The notes below the pieces were generated by a model. That model did not search any database, was not told where the DNA came from, and was given only the letters and a program-made list of their open reading frames with translations. This document shows, piece by piece, positions 32,192 through 43,180 of a stretch of 64,000 bases of DNA. The translations under genes and the position numbers were made by a program. Within the stretch, counting starts at the first letter, position 1. Each line of letters opens with the position of its first letter. Origin of the DNA: Leguminivora glycinivorella (taxonomy: Eukaryota > Arthropoda > Insecta > Lepidoptera > Tortricidae); assembly GCF_023078275.1 (NCBI RefSeq), contig NC_062996.1, positions 4,154,001-4,218,000 of the forward strand. Direction: 5' to 3'.

Positions 32192-35100
32192 CTGCACAGA
32201 TAAAAAGAGTATTTTGAACCAAACATGAGTGAAAATATAAATATTGGAACTCTTGAAGGTATCTTGAACTCAACAAACTTTGTGTACTAAAAAGTACAAG
32301 TGGCAAAATAAGCAAATACAGTTATTTAGTTCCAATTTATAATATTATGAGAAGTTCTCTTGGTTCAAAATACCTTTTTTATCGATGTGCATGAAAATAA
32401 TCTGTCATATTATTTATTGCTACTTTCAACATGCACATAAAGGTTTCTGCACTTTTAAAACACATAATGCATAAGATACTGGTATTAGCCTAGCGGTAAG
32501 TATGTAGTGCGACTTTCGTTCTAGAGGTCGCGGGTTCGAACCCCGGATATGGGGTACATCTAGAGGGCTCATCCAATTTAATTACGTCTCACCAATTTAC
32601 CTCCCCCCTTGTCACACGTCGTCACACTAAACTACACTCCCCCCCCCCTAGTGTGATCACAAAAACACTTTGAAATTGTCTTAATAACCGTCACATTTCA
32701 CTATCAGATCTGTAATAAGTATTGAGATTGAGATTTACGGACGTGAATTGCCAAGTTACGTCAGTTTTAAGTAATTTGGGCTGTTCAATGTTCAGATTGG
32801 TATTTGTTGATGTCCCGGTGATGAGTGATGTATACGGTCAACATTGTAATTGAACACAAACATTTGAAATTGAATTTTATTTAACTTAGATTTCGCAAAT
32901 ATTTTGTATGTGACTCACAAACATGGAACTCCTTCCTCTCCCCCTGTCACAACATGTCACATCTTGTGGGACCCCCCCCCCCCCCTCCCCCGTCTAGGTG
33001 TGATGTAATTAATGGATGAGCCCAGATTGGCCTTTTGCCGCGCGAGGAAGTTGTCTCACGACACTGCACACTGTTCGGTGCATCGGCATCGGCATAATAA
33101 GCGACAACTCACAGTATTATAACGTCATCACTACATAGTATAAAACAAAGTCGCTTTCTCTGTCCCTATGTCCCTATGTATGCATAAATCTTTAAAACTA
33201 CCCAATGGATTTTGATGCGGTTTTTTTAATAGATAGAGTGATTCTAGAGGAAGGTTTACATGTAGGTATAGTACCCGTGCGAAGCCGGGGCGGGTCGCTA
33301 GTTACATACATATATACATGAAACTACTCAGGTTTCAGTGCCACTCTTGGCAAATAAGGGGTTGAAAGAAAACGAAACTGTGACATTGCAGTGACAGGTT
33401 GCCAGCCTCTCGCTTACGCCACAGTTTAACCCATATCCCACATTCGCCTTCTACGACACCCACGGGAAGAAAGGGGGTGGTGAAATTCTTAACCCGTCAC
33501 CACACGGGCACGTCATTAGAACTCTGTTTACTAGTTTCATATAGCACCAGCTTACCTTAGCTCGGCGTTTGAGTCTGTTGTGTTCTGGCGCATCGTCAGC
33601 TAGCTCCTCGGCCTTCCCTGTGATGTCGTACGGTGCCCAGGGCTCCGCACCACGGTCCAGCTCCTCGCCCTGTTACAAAATCAACATTGTAATATTTGTA
33701 ATAGAACCAGATTAAATTTCATTAAAATTACACAAGCGCGGATCCAGCTTTGCCCCCCCGGAAGGGCCGGTACCCCCGGGGGGGGGGGGTCACGTGGTCT
33801 ATTTATATGGCCAGTTTAGGCTCCAGGGGGGGCTCATGAGTCTCATGACCGATGGCTACAAGGCATTTTTTTTGTAGCGCCATCTATGTGTGGCGTAGTG
33901 TATGCGCATTCTTGCGCAAAAACGACGGGGTTTTATAAGTTTGACGTATCTGTCTGTCTGTCTGTGGCATCGTAGCTCCCGAACGGATGAACCGATTTAG
34001 ATTAAGTTTTTTTTTGTCTGAAAACTGACTTAGTTGAGAGTGTTCTTAGCCATGTTTCATGAAAATCGGTCCACTATGTCGCGGTCCGAGGTTTTCCAAA
34101 TATTTTTTTTATACTACGTCGGTGACAAACAAGCATACGGTCCGGTGTCTGGCAGTGAATGTGTTAATTATGAAAATAAAGACGTACCTTCATATGCGGG
34201 ACTTTTTTCGGTGACATAAGATTGACTGGCTGCTCATAGATGTCACCTTTTAACTGCAAACAAAATGAGTTTGACAAAATAGTATTTTATGCAACAGGCG
34301 TTTAAAGGAGGTCAAAAAAGATGAGTGGCGTGGGTAATCCATACTTAATATTATCAAAGAGGATCGAGTATTAAAGAGAGTTACTGTCAAAGTAAAAAGT
34401 GTAATCCACTGTAATCACAGTGCATAGACTGCCATCTCTCGACACAGGCTTAAAACTTTTGAACCTGAGTTTTGACAATTTGGCCCATATTCTTAGCTTG
34501 ATATGTTTTAAAATGTCAAATATTAATATTAGCGCCATCTAGCCGAGCGTACCCCAAAGGTGTATCGCCATCTAGCTCACCGTACCTTTTTCTGTATGGT
34601 TTTGGGGTACGTTTTTTTCTTAGACTTTATCTGTCTATACGAAGTTATATAAGTCATTGATATTATAAATGGGAAAGTGTGTGTGTCTGTTTGTTTGTCC
34701 TTCCTTCACGGCAAAACGGAGCGACGAATTGTCGTGATTTTTTAAGTGGAGATAGTTGAAGGGATGGAGAGTGACATAGGCTACTTTTTGTCTCTTTCTA
34801 ACGCGAGCGAAGCCGCGGGCAAAAGCTAGTATTCTATAAAATGTGGCTCGTACAGTCACGTCTATAAATATCTATACATAACGAAACTTATTACTGGGGA
34901 AGAAGGTTCATAATTCGCAAATTATAAATGCAGACATCAATCGCAATGAAAAAATCAACAGTGATCAACTCTGGCCAACGTGCGACTCGAACCCACATCC
35001 TTGGATTGCCGGTGCAATGCGCACACATTGCACCGCAATCCAAGACCATACGCAACGCACGCATGATGTTATGAACGCATTGGACCGGCAATCCAAGGAT

Positions 35101-35400
35101 GTGGGTTCGAGTCCCACGTTGGCCAGACTCGATCACTGTTGATTTTTTTCATTGCGATTGATGTCTGCATTTATAATTTGCGATTTATAAAGTGGTACGT
35201 TCCACAATAAAAAAGGAAAAATCCATATGTTTATATTTAAAAACATATGGATTATTAACATTAGGTTCATAATTGTATAGATATTTATGTAGCCGACAAT
35301 ACCCCAGTATTGATTTATAAATTGATAATGATTATCTACTCACGTTCTGAAAATTGAAGCCAAAGCTGGGCTCCGGGTCCGCGCATACAGCGCTCAGCCA
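31622..35400 (-). CDS. Module A: unknown protein, 4 exons seen (5' end missing)
   Basis: Minus-strand join of 35400-35344, 34253-34188, 33669-33556 and 32191-31622. All exons are in phase 0, giving 807 nt and 268 codons plus TGA. Reads WLSAVCADPEPSFGFNFQN, LKGDIYEQPVNLMSPKKVPH, GEELDRGAEPWAPYDITG, then a basic KRRAK|RTRRF junction. A long last exon shares the module B core (SPGVIFRVRMSDAILR, VVMDEITKFHN, CLFDALWIDGSPYVIGDE, LQCDAAECNSIVFVD) and ends SITEPKDVEE. It lacks B's cysteine tail. No signal peptide, membrane segment or known catalytic motif is visible. At least one more 5' exon is needed. A and B are either tandem paralogues or one gene with alternative 3' parts, because KRRAK could also splice in phase to RRRPRV of B. 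Confidence 0.85.
32192..32470. other. Intron of module A, nothing recognised
   Basis: AT-rich; no repeat or frame that I can support. Confidence 0.4.
32475..33095 (+). mobile_element. tRNA-headed SINE split by a MITE
   Basis: The head 32475-32563 has an A-box-like tattagcctagcggtaagta and box B gggttcgaacccc. What looks like its body resumes at 33024 (ggccttttgccgcgcgagga). The MITE lies between. Confidence 0.65.
32565..33023. mobile_element. MITE with gggctcatcca ends
   Basis: The end gggctcatccaatttaatta and its inverse taattaatggatgagccc (to 33023). The possible 3-bp flank aga appears on both sides. It contains long C runs (32640, 32971-32990). Confidence 0.75.
33126..33301 (+). mobile_element. 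Short Helitron, gaagccgggg type
   Basis: Starts near tcactacatagtataaaac and ends gaagccggggcgggtcgctag before T. It has a GC-rich 3' hairpin and no target duplication. The 5' end is less certain. Confidence 0.7.
33303..33520 (-). mobile_element. SINE-like family S2 copy
   Basis: Tail tacatacatatatacatg, then gtttcagtgccactcttggc, ending cccgtcaccacacggg. Its tail directly abuts the Helitron terminus. Confidence 0.8.
33556..33669 (-). CDS. Module A exon
   Basis: 38 codons, phase 0 (GEELDRGAEPWAPYDITGKA to NRLKRRAK). Acceptor ttttgtaacag, donor gtaagc. Confidence 0.88.
33912..34110 (+). repeat. Dispersed repeat family G, copy 2
   Basis: tggcatcgtagctcccgaac then gtgttcttagccatgtttca. Preceded by a G run of about 11 at 33778-33790. 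Confidence 0.65.
34188..34253 (-). CDS. Module A exon
   Basis: 22 codons, phase 0 (LKGDIYEQPVNLMSPKKVPH MK). Acceptor ttttgtttgcag, donor gtacgt. Confidence 0.85.
34355..34650 (+). repeat. Dispersed repeat family H, copy 3
   Basis: Uninterrupted copy from aaagaggatcgagtatt through gccatctagccgagcgt to the tagactttat end. Confidence 0.8.
34654..34829 (+). mobile_element. Short non-autonomous Helitron
   Basis: Ends gcgggcaaaagctag before T (34830). The body matches 13634-13813 and 56388-56569. The 5' start is diverged, so about 34654 is approximate. Confidence 0.85.
34863..35290. mobile_element. Foldback element with paired tRNA-like arms
   Basis: Outer ends ataaatatctatac and inverse. Inside, arms at about 34905-35010 and 35080-35190 pair (gcagacatcaatcgcaatga) and each carries ggcaatccaaggatgtgggt followed by a ttcgagtc box B, in opposite orientation. 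Neither forms a full tRNA. Confidence 0.75.
35344..35400 (-). CDS. Module A exon (most upstream seen)
   Basis: 19 codons, phase 0 (WLSAVCADPEPSFGFNFQN). Acceptor cttcgttacag, donor gtgagt. Confidence 0.8.
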
Positions 35401-35448
35401 CTGTAACGAAGTTATTTAAAGTAAGTATTATACGTAACGATGATGTTA

Positions 35449-35759
35449 GGGACCGGTCCACACTCAAGAGACGCATGTCCGCCGACGCGGAACGGACGTC
35501 AGCGCCACGCCGCATGAATGTAATTTAAAAAACGTCTCTTCAGTACATTTTGTATAGGAAGGACGCGCAAGGGACGTCGCTTGGCGCGCCCCAGGCGACG
35601 CATCGCTTTGCGCGCGCCGCGCCGCCTGGGGGCGCGTCTTACGTCTTTCCTATACTAAATTTGTACTGAGGAGACGTTTTTTAAATTACATTCAGGCGGC
35701 GTGGCGCTGACGTCCGTTCCGCGTCAGCGGACATGCGTCTCTTGAGTGTGGACGGTCCC
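35449..35759. mobile_element. Large foldback MITE, TA-flanked
   Basis: Arms of about 130 bp (ggtccacactcaagagacgc and inverse) pair almost throughout. TA is at 35447-35448 and 35760-35761. GC-rich. Confidence 0.85.
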
Positions 35760-36046
35760 TATACAGGAAACACTATTGCTAGCAATTCACATACCATTGC
35801 CGCGTTTGTTCATAACGCACCAATTAACTATGGAGCAAAACAGCACCTTAAGTAAATGCAGTATGTTATGGGTACTTATTAACACATAGAAAATGTTAAT
35901 GAATATCCTGGGACCTGGCAGAGCAAGGCACGCCGCGAGGCAATGTTCTTGCGTGGCAAACATTCAGTGTAGACGTGCCACGGGCGAGGAAACATGTTTT
36001 GCCGAACAATTTGCCTCGGCAGAGGCCCGTCTATATTTGCCTACTT

Positions 36047-36110
36047 AGTAAAAAAACCGGCCAAGTGCGAGTTGGACTCGCCCACCGAGGGTTCCGTACA
36101 AACTTTCAAT
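36047..36110 (+). repeat. Truncated start of repeat family K
   Basis: aaaccggccaagtgcgagtt then ggttccgtacaaac, the usual start of a lepidopteran repeat. The match stops soon after. 36110-36670 is otherwise unassigned and non-coding. Confidence 0.6.
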
Positions 36111-36669
36111 GGTTAAATAGTAAAACTCATATTCATTTATTCATATTTGTAACGCCATTTTACACGTCAAGATTTGATTTAAAAAAATAATATTTATACT
36201 TACAGCAATAATACTTAGAGAATAAATAGACAGAAGATTGAAATTACAAAAAGTTAGGCAATATTCACATAAAAAATGCACAAAAATATTTTTCTAATTA
36301 GGTAATAAAAAAATTGTCATTAGTGTAGAACGGGTGCTCGACCAGCCAATTTTTTAAGCGATAGGTACTTAAAGTTCTACACACTAGGCGCTTCAACCAC
36401 ATATTGCGGCAATTTATTATAGACGGCAGGGTCCATCACATGTGTTAATTTGACCATAAATTGGATTTCGCCAATTTACGGTCGATACCTACTAACTTTC
36501 CGGCATTTCGAATGTTGTACTTGGAACACATGTTATTAGTTTTGTCACAGAATATATTATGTAATAGTACAAGTACGGAAGGCTCCTTTGATGTTCACAA
36601 AATGACGCCATTCTAAATTCTTACCTACATTAACAAACGGACCGCACGCGAGCAGCCAACATTGAATTT

Positions 36670-37020
36670 TTGCCCTCACTATTTCGGAAACACGTGTTTT
36701 CCTTCAATACCAGCGGGTAAAAACGCATTTTACCCACTAGTGAGTGGGTAAAGTAATTTGACCTTGAATAAATTCAAATGAACTGCTTTAAAATTGATAA
36801 AAGTAGGTGAATCTAGTAATAAAGATCATTTACCACCTGTGGAACTACTGGAAGCAGTGATAAACGCATTTCTTGCGTTGTAGTTTCCTCGCTACAGTGA
36901 GGGGAAAAGTTTTGTGTTACACTCGGGTGCAAATGTATTTTACTTCTCGTGTGTTAAAAAACTCGCAAGTTCAGGATTCTATAAATAACTCGCAAGTTCA
37001 TGATTCTTCAAATAACTATT
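36670..37020 (+). repeat. Dispersed repeat family D, copy 2
   Basis: Same order of blocks as 11660-12000. Its last segment (actcgcaagttca) is duplicated in tandem at 36961 and 36988. Confidence 0.75.
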
Positions 37021-37226
37021 ATACAAATAATTATTATTGCGCCGCGCGAAGGTCGTCGCCAAATTCGCCAATGAATGGGCCGCGAACTCGCGGCCGCTGA
37101 CATGTACTTGTAGCGCGGCGATAGAATCGCGGAGTGAGCCGCCCCTGGTTTTGTATGCTGCCAAGTTCTCTCTTACATAAATGGCTACCTGCATGATAAC
37201 TATTGCAGGCAGTGTAATGAGTGTAA

Positions 37227-37456
37227 AGCTAGGAACATACTACGCGGACGTCCGTCGTAAATCGACCGCGACCGCGACCGAACAGTGTGCACGGAACAAA
37301 ACATCCAGCGAGCCAGATTTCGAACGGACGTCCATGCGCCCAAGGCCACGTCCACGTCCGTCGACCGATAGTTTGCACGGTTAAGTGTATATTCATTGTC
37401 CAGATCCCCGTCCGCGGTCGATTTACGACGGACGTCCGCGTAGTGTGTTCCTAGCT
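37227..37456. mobile_element. MITE with TAA target duplication
   Basis: Ends agctaggaaca...tgttcctagct with arms of about 45 bp (gcggacgtccgtcgtaaatc). TAA is at 37224-37226 and 37457-37459, fitting a PIF/Harbinger-type insertion. Confidence 0.85.
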
Positions 37457-37469
37457 TAAGGATTCTTAT

Positions 37470-37760
37470 TTTTTAAAGAGTTCTTTGGCCGGAGTGTCTA
37501 CTGTCTACAGGTAGGAGCAACGATCCTGACAGCTCGTTTCTGAAAGCGAAAGACCCTCTCCCATTCAGGACAACATCCCCAGACCAGACCTCGGCAACGT
37601 ACTGTATTAATGAATGGACAGTGGCGAAATAGCATGTCCGGGCTACTTCTGGAGCCACAGACTTTGCAACTCGACCTAAGGCAAAGCACGCACTGCCCCG
37701 ACTACCACACGGTTTATCTACTTGCTGGTCCCAGTTTAAGCCCTGATCAATCTTTAAACC
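37470..37760 (-). mobile_element. LINE reverse-transcriptase C-terminal fragment
   Basis: The minus strand reads TCYFATVHSLIQYVAEVWSG and, in a second frame, FRFQKRAVRIVAP, the thumb region of Jockey-like reverse transcriptases. Frameshifted, so dead. Confidence 0.7.
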
Positions 37761-37877
37761 TAGGAAAGTAGTCGTGGATGCCTGTTCAAGTATTTTCCCA
37801 TTAATTATGAACTATCAACGGCGTGGTCATGCGACCCGAAAGATTAAAATGCACAAAGTGTAATTAAAATGTTGGCA

Positions 37878-38137
37878 GCCTGTATCGCAACTGGAGGACC
37901 TACGGAAGTAATTAGGACAATAGATCCTTCCTCCTTCCTTCCTCCTCCTTCCTTCGGTCCTTTGAGTCGTCGGCACCCAGGCCCCTTCTAAGTACAGGTT
38001 TGTACAAGTTTCTAATGAGTCGACTCGGCAACGCACATGTGCCACTCCTTGAGTGGCAGGCGTCCATATGTAACAGTGACCGCTTTCCATCAGGCGGACC
38101 GTATGCATGTTTGCCACCTACGTGGTACAAAAAAAAA
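37878..38137 (+). mobile_element. LINE 3' end, family F copy 4 (divergent)
   Basis: catcaggcggaccgtatgca followed by gccacctacgtggtac and an A tract. It includes a ccttcctcctcc expansion. Confidence 0.65.
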
Positions 38138-40397
38138 TCTCGACGAATTCACCTTAAACATTAAAAACTAAATCAAAATCGATTGATTCGTTCGGGAGCT
38201 ATGATGCCAGACAGACATGTCAAGCGTCAAACCTATTATTATTCTCCGTCGTTTTTGCGTTGGTGGTTAAAAACAAGAAACCTCCTTCAAAACTATAATA
38301 AAACACAACTTTCTATGAAAATCGGTAAAGTGCGAGTCGGATTTCGACATTTCCATACAAAAAGGTCATGAGCGCCTGACGACATGTGATAGCAACGTAC
38401 ACTAGATTTGTACTTTAAAGATTTTGCGTATATTTTGGAAACTATAAGAAATAGAGCAAATAGACTTCAGATTTTGGTTGTCGGTGGCACAATTTTTTTG
38501 TTTTCGTATATATACACCATTTTTTGGACCTATTAGGGCAATATTATGGTCAGTGCAGTTCTAAACAGTCTTAAGCGCCTCTTTTTTAGTAGGAACTTAA
38601 GTCATTTTGGCAAATGATTAAAATTTTTAACAATTTCTAAACAGAAATGAATTTCTTTCTACCTGTCCATGGCGCTCACAAAATTTCAAAACATTTAGTA
38701 TGTACTTGCAGCGGCAGTGAGTGAAAATCTCAATTTGAGTTTTTTTCTCTTAAGTCCGACTTACGCTTGACTGTAGATCTAAATATATAAAAGAAGAAGC
38801 TGACTGACTGACTGACTGACTGACTGACTGACATATCAACGCACAGCCGAAACCGCTGGTCCTAGAGATCTTAAATTTGGCACGTAGGTTCCTTATATAG
38901 TGTAGAGGAGCACTAAGAAAGGATTTTCCAAAATTCACCTCCTAAGGGGGTCAAATGGGGGTTCAAAGTTTGTATGGGGAAACAAGATTAGTTTGACTAT
39001 TTTATTCGAAACTTCACAGGAAGATTCCTTAAGACATATGACTGAATACGTGTTTCAGGTTTTTTGAAAATTTAACCCCTAAAAGGGTGAAAAGGGGGTG
39101 ATAAAGTCAAAAAATCGATATGGGTATCGTTTTTATGGTTTATCGGGTCGCTGATCACGATAAATACAACGTTTTTAAAATCTAACGAGGCGGAAGTTAA
39201 ATACCTTCTCCCCTGTTGTGGTGTCTAAATATATAAAAGAAGAAGCTAACTGACTGATTGACTGACATATCAACGCACAGCCGAAACCGCTGGTCCTAAA
39301 GATTTCAAATTTGGCACGTAGGTTTCTTATATAGTGTAGAGGAGCACTAAGAAAGGATTTTCCAAAATTCACCTACTAAGGGGGTCAAATGGGAGTTCAA
39401 AGTTTGTATGGGGAAACAAGATTAGTTTGACTATTTTATTCAAAACTTCACAGGAAGATTCCTTAAGACATATGACTGAATACGTGTTTCAGGTTTTTTG
39501 AAAATTTAATCCCGGAAGGGGTGAAAAGGGGGTGATAAAGTCAAAAAATCAATATGGGTATCGTTTTTATGGTTTATCGGGTCGCTGATCACGATAAATA
39601 CAACGTTTTTAAAATCTAACGAGGCGGAAGTGAAATACCTTCTCCCCTGTTGTGGTGCAATGGGGTTTAAATATCAAAAAAATATATAAAAGAAGATATT
39701 GACTGACTGGCTGACATATCAACGCACAGCCGAAACCGCTGGTCCTAGAGATGTCAAATTTGGCACGTAGGTTCCTTATATAGTATAGAGGAGCATTAAG
39801 AAAGGATTTTTCAAAATTCGCCTCCTAAGGGGGTCAAATGGGGGTTCAAAGTTTGTATGGGGAAGCAATGTTAGATTCACTGTTTTAATTGAAACTTCAC
39901 AGGAGGGATCCTAAAAATATATGACTAAAGTCGTGTTTCAGGTTTTTTGAAAATTTAACCCCTAAAAGGGTGAAAAGGGGGCGATAAAGTCAAAAAACTA
40001 TTATGGGTATCGTTTTTACGGTTTATTGGGTCGCTGATCACGATAAATACAACGTTTTTAAAATCTAACGAGGCGGAAGTGAAATACCTTCTCCCCTGTT
40101 GTAGTGCAATGGGGTTTAAATATCAAAAACTATATAAAAGAAGAAACTGACTAACTGACATAATATATCAACACACAGCCGAAACCGCTGGTCCTAGAGA
40201 TTTCAAATTTGGCACAGGTTCCTTATAGGCCGTAGAGGTGCTCCTCTACGCCAAGGATTTTTCAAAATTCACCTCTTAAAAGGGTGAAATGGGGGTTCAA
40301 AGTTTGTATGGGGAAACAAGATTAGTTTGACTTTTTTAGCCATAAGTATAGGTTTAGTTTTTATCTTTACTTCTGGTTCAAGAGATTTAAAATTGGG

Positions 40398-40930
40398 GGA
40401 TAGGGATAGGGATAGGGATAGGGATAGGGATAGGGATAGGGATAGGGATAGGGATAGGGATAGGGATAGGGATAGGGATAGGGATAGGGATAGGGATAGG
40501 GATAGGGATAGGGATAGGGATAGGGATAGGGATAGGGATAGGGATAGGGATAGGGATAGGGATAGGGATAGGGATAGGGATAGGGATAGGGATAGGGATA
40601 GGGATAGGGATAGGGATAGGGATAGGGATAGGGATAGGGACAGGGATAGGGAAGGGACAGGGATAGGGATAGGGAAAGGAAAGGGATAGGGACAGGGATA
40701 GGGATAGGGAGAGGCAGAGAGAGAGGGATAGGGATAGGGAGAGGCAGAGGGATAGGGATAGGGATAGGGATAGGGATAGGGATAGGGATAGGGATAGGGA
40801 TAGGTATAGATAAGGATAGGGATAGAAATAGGGATAGGAATAGGGGATGAGGACGGGGATAGGGATAGGGGAGGGACGAGTACAGGGATGGGACGGGACG
40901 GGGACGGGGACAACGATAGAGATAGGGACG
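40398..40930 (+). repeat. (GGGATA)n hexanucleotide array
   Basis: Near-perfect from 40398 to about 40640, then degenerate with gagaggcagag and ggggac variants. It gives spurious DRDRDR and LSLSLS frames on the two strands. Confidence 0.95.
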
Positions 40931-41346
40931 GGGATAAGAATAGGGATTGGGGTCGGAATAGGTAATCGGTCGGCAATCGATATCTAGGCAGTGTAAAATG
41001 CAGGTGGCTCAGTGGGAAGGGATTAGTAAGTAGGAATCGGCGAGTATCCTGCATCCGTAATAACTTTTACATTCAATGTGCTGTAAGAAGATCGTTGTTT
41101 GCTTGCCTTTTATATGTTTACGTTTGCAATAAGTATAAGCAAAATGGAAAAAATTGTAAGCGATAATGCAAGGAAGTACTTTTTACCTTACCGACCATAG
41201 CGTCGAGATACTGGCTATGTGGATTGTATGAAGTTTCCCCAGTATAAATATTTATATAGGTAATATACACACATATTCGTACCTACTACCTACGCTGTGG
41301 TCGCTGTGTAACAATTCTACAATCCTTGCAAGAATTTCTTTTAAAA

Positions 41347-41458
41347 CAATCGTAATATGTGTAAGGTACAGTCAGCCAAAAAAGTGTTTTACCACTTTTC
41401 GATCGATAGAGTCGAAAAGTGGTAAATCACTTTATTGGCTGACCGTACAGCAAATAGA
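41347..41458. mobile_element. Hairpin element inside the Helitron
   Basis: ggtacagtcagcca / tggctgaccgtac and ttaccacttttcga / tcgaaaagtggtaa pair. The sister Helitron has only a stub here (51706-51733). Confidence 0.75.
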
Positions 41459-42701
41459 TCAGTTACAATGGCCCCCCAGCCGAGAATGGCCCTGCTTTAC
41501 CTTAATCGAAATAATCGCGGACAGATGTGCTTACAAAGAAACCTACGGATCCAAATGAAAATCTTATTTTTTGTAAACGTTTCAATAAGAATACTTTTAA
41601 ATTTATTCTAAGCCTAGTGGCATCGATTGCAGACGTTTCTGCTAATCAGAAGTTAAGAATACTTTTATTACGCGGGCGAAGCCGCGGGTAAAAGCTAGTT
41701 TCTAATAGGTTTTCCTGTAATCTACAGGTAGAGGGCTAACTCGTGTATTTTTTTGAAAATTTTACGCTCAGTAGTTTCGGAGATAAGGGGGGGGGAATGG
41801 TAATTTTTCTTAAATAACTTCTAAATTACCAAAATAAAAACTATAAAAAAAATATATTTGAAATGCTTATAAAATGCTCTTTCATTTGATATGTATCACA
41901 ATATAGTTCTAATAACTTTGATTTTTAATTTTCAATTTTACCCCCCAAAAGTGCCCCTTATGATTAAATTTCGTTTAATTTCATTTGATTATATTGCATG
42001 TCCGTCTTTGAGCCACAGGTTTACATACGTGTGCCAAATTTCAAGTAAATCGGTCCAGTAGTTTCGGAGTACGGAACCCTAAAAATATGCTTAAGTAATT
42101 ATTTCCGCCTTAAATGAGGCTGGCGGGACTCTGCGCCCTGAGGCTTAATCCATTTAGCACATTATATAGTGCTGCCCTCTGCATGCTTTCCCAGGCCCTC
42201 CGGAAGACCTGTGTTTAAATCAACACCTGACTCGATCTCGTCTCTGAGCTTGGGACCCTGAATGTGGACTTATAATTTTAACTACATATTGTTTGAAATG
42301 TTAATTTAAATGAGCCATACGAATAAATAAATCACAGACATACAAGGACTCGAACAAACCCATGCACATTTTGAATTTAACTTTTTTTACTTTAAATAAA
42401 ATTTGACTTACCAATAACCCACAAAACGTTAAGAACATGTTTTCGAGCCAGACCCTGGCAGCGAATGAGTTGATCACATTTGTTCAAAATTTCAGTTTTC
42501 CTAATTGGTTGTTAGTTTTAATTGAGTGAAATTGTTATGATTGATATAAATGTTGTAAAGTTTTATTAACGAGCAAAGGCTTGGCTATAAGAGAGAACCT
42601 ACACAATATTCCTATACAATCATTAACAGGATTATGGTAAAGCAAGAGAGGTGCTAAATTTGTTTTTTATCATGCAGAAACGTCTGCGAGCGATATTACA
42701 T

Positions 42702-42833
42702 ATTTTTAAATTAAAGGAAAAATGGAAAAATTCACACCTCCGGCAGGACTCGAACCTGCGACCTTTGGCCTTGCTTCCATTTTTGATTTTGGGCTTGTTT
42801 CCATTTTTCCTTTAATTTAAAAACAAGAGAGGT
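42702..42833 (-). mobile_element. tRNA 3'-half inside an inverted-repeat element
   Basis: The minus strand has ggtcgcaggttcgagtcctg followed by ccggaggtg, a convincing T-arm and box B, but no D arm. The ends tttttaaattaaaggaaaaa and inverse bracket it. Confidence 0.65.
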
Positions 42834-43180
42834 GCTGTCATTTGATATATATTTAGCTGTACGCTGGCTGAATTCACAGATACTACAAGACGGCAACTCA
42901 AGGGTTTACTGGTGAAACCCCTGTTAGTAAATATATAAATTTATTCAACTAAGACATTCAAGATCCTTAAAATCACCATCAATAGAAATTGTCAACCATG
43001 TAAAATATCAATGTTTTAGCACAATTTTATTATTTTAAAGGTTGAGGATCATAATGTGATGAATTGATTAAATAACACATGGATTTAGCCAGTATCTGAT
43101 GAGTTATAATGGAAATTAAAGACATTTTGACTACAAGGTTTGTTTACATTGTTAACAAATTTTATTGATGGCATATTTAG

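Larger units (their letters stand above)
38778..41698 (+). mobile_element. 2.9-kb non-autonomous Helitron with internal tandem units
   Basis: 5' TCTAAATATATAAAAG, 3' GGTAAAAGCTAG after the hairpin cgcgggcgaagccgcg. Flanked by A (38777) and T (41699). About four tandem units of ~446-457 bp (starts 38778, 39224, ~39681, ~40131) precede a GGGATA hexanucleotide array and a unique 3' region. No Rep/helicase ORF. Confidence 0.87.
38290..42090 (+). repeat. Repeat family K, split by a Helitron
   Basis: The left part 38310-38777 has aaagtgcgagtcgg and ends acgcttgactgtaga. The right part resumes at 41699 (ttctaataggttttcctgta) and ends tacggaaccctaaaaat. Removing 38778-41698 restores gactgta|ttctaatagg continuity, as in other copies I know of this repeat. 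Confidence 0.7.

Noticed and set aside
40269..41054. 261-residue minus-strand frame rich in LS and YP, and the plus-strand DRDRDR frame
   Set aside because: Both are translations of the GGGATA array inside a Helitron; a 6-base repeat leaves frames open without selection.
41165..41245. Host-exon capture by the Helitron (frame GETSYNPHSQYLDAMV before a gtaag-like site on the minus strand)
   Set aside because: The block is short, has no acceptor, and is merely part of both Helitron copies; a search could revive it.
42410..42480. Minus-strand exon reading VWLENMFLTFCGLL before a gtaagt donor, as 5' exon of module A
   Set aside because: Overlaps a repeat-like segment (ctggcagcgaatgag also near 34150) and has no acceptor or start context; phase linkage is untestable here.
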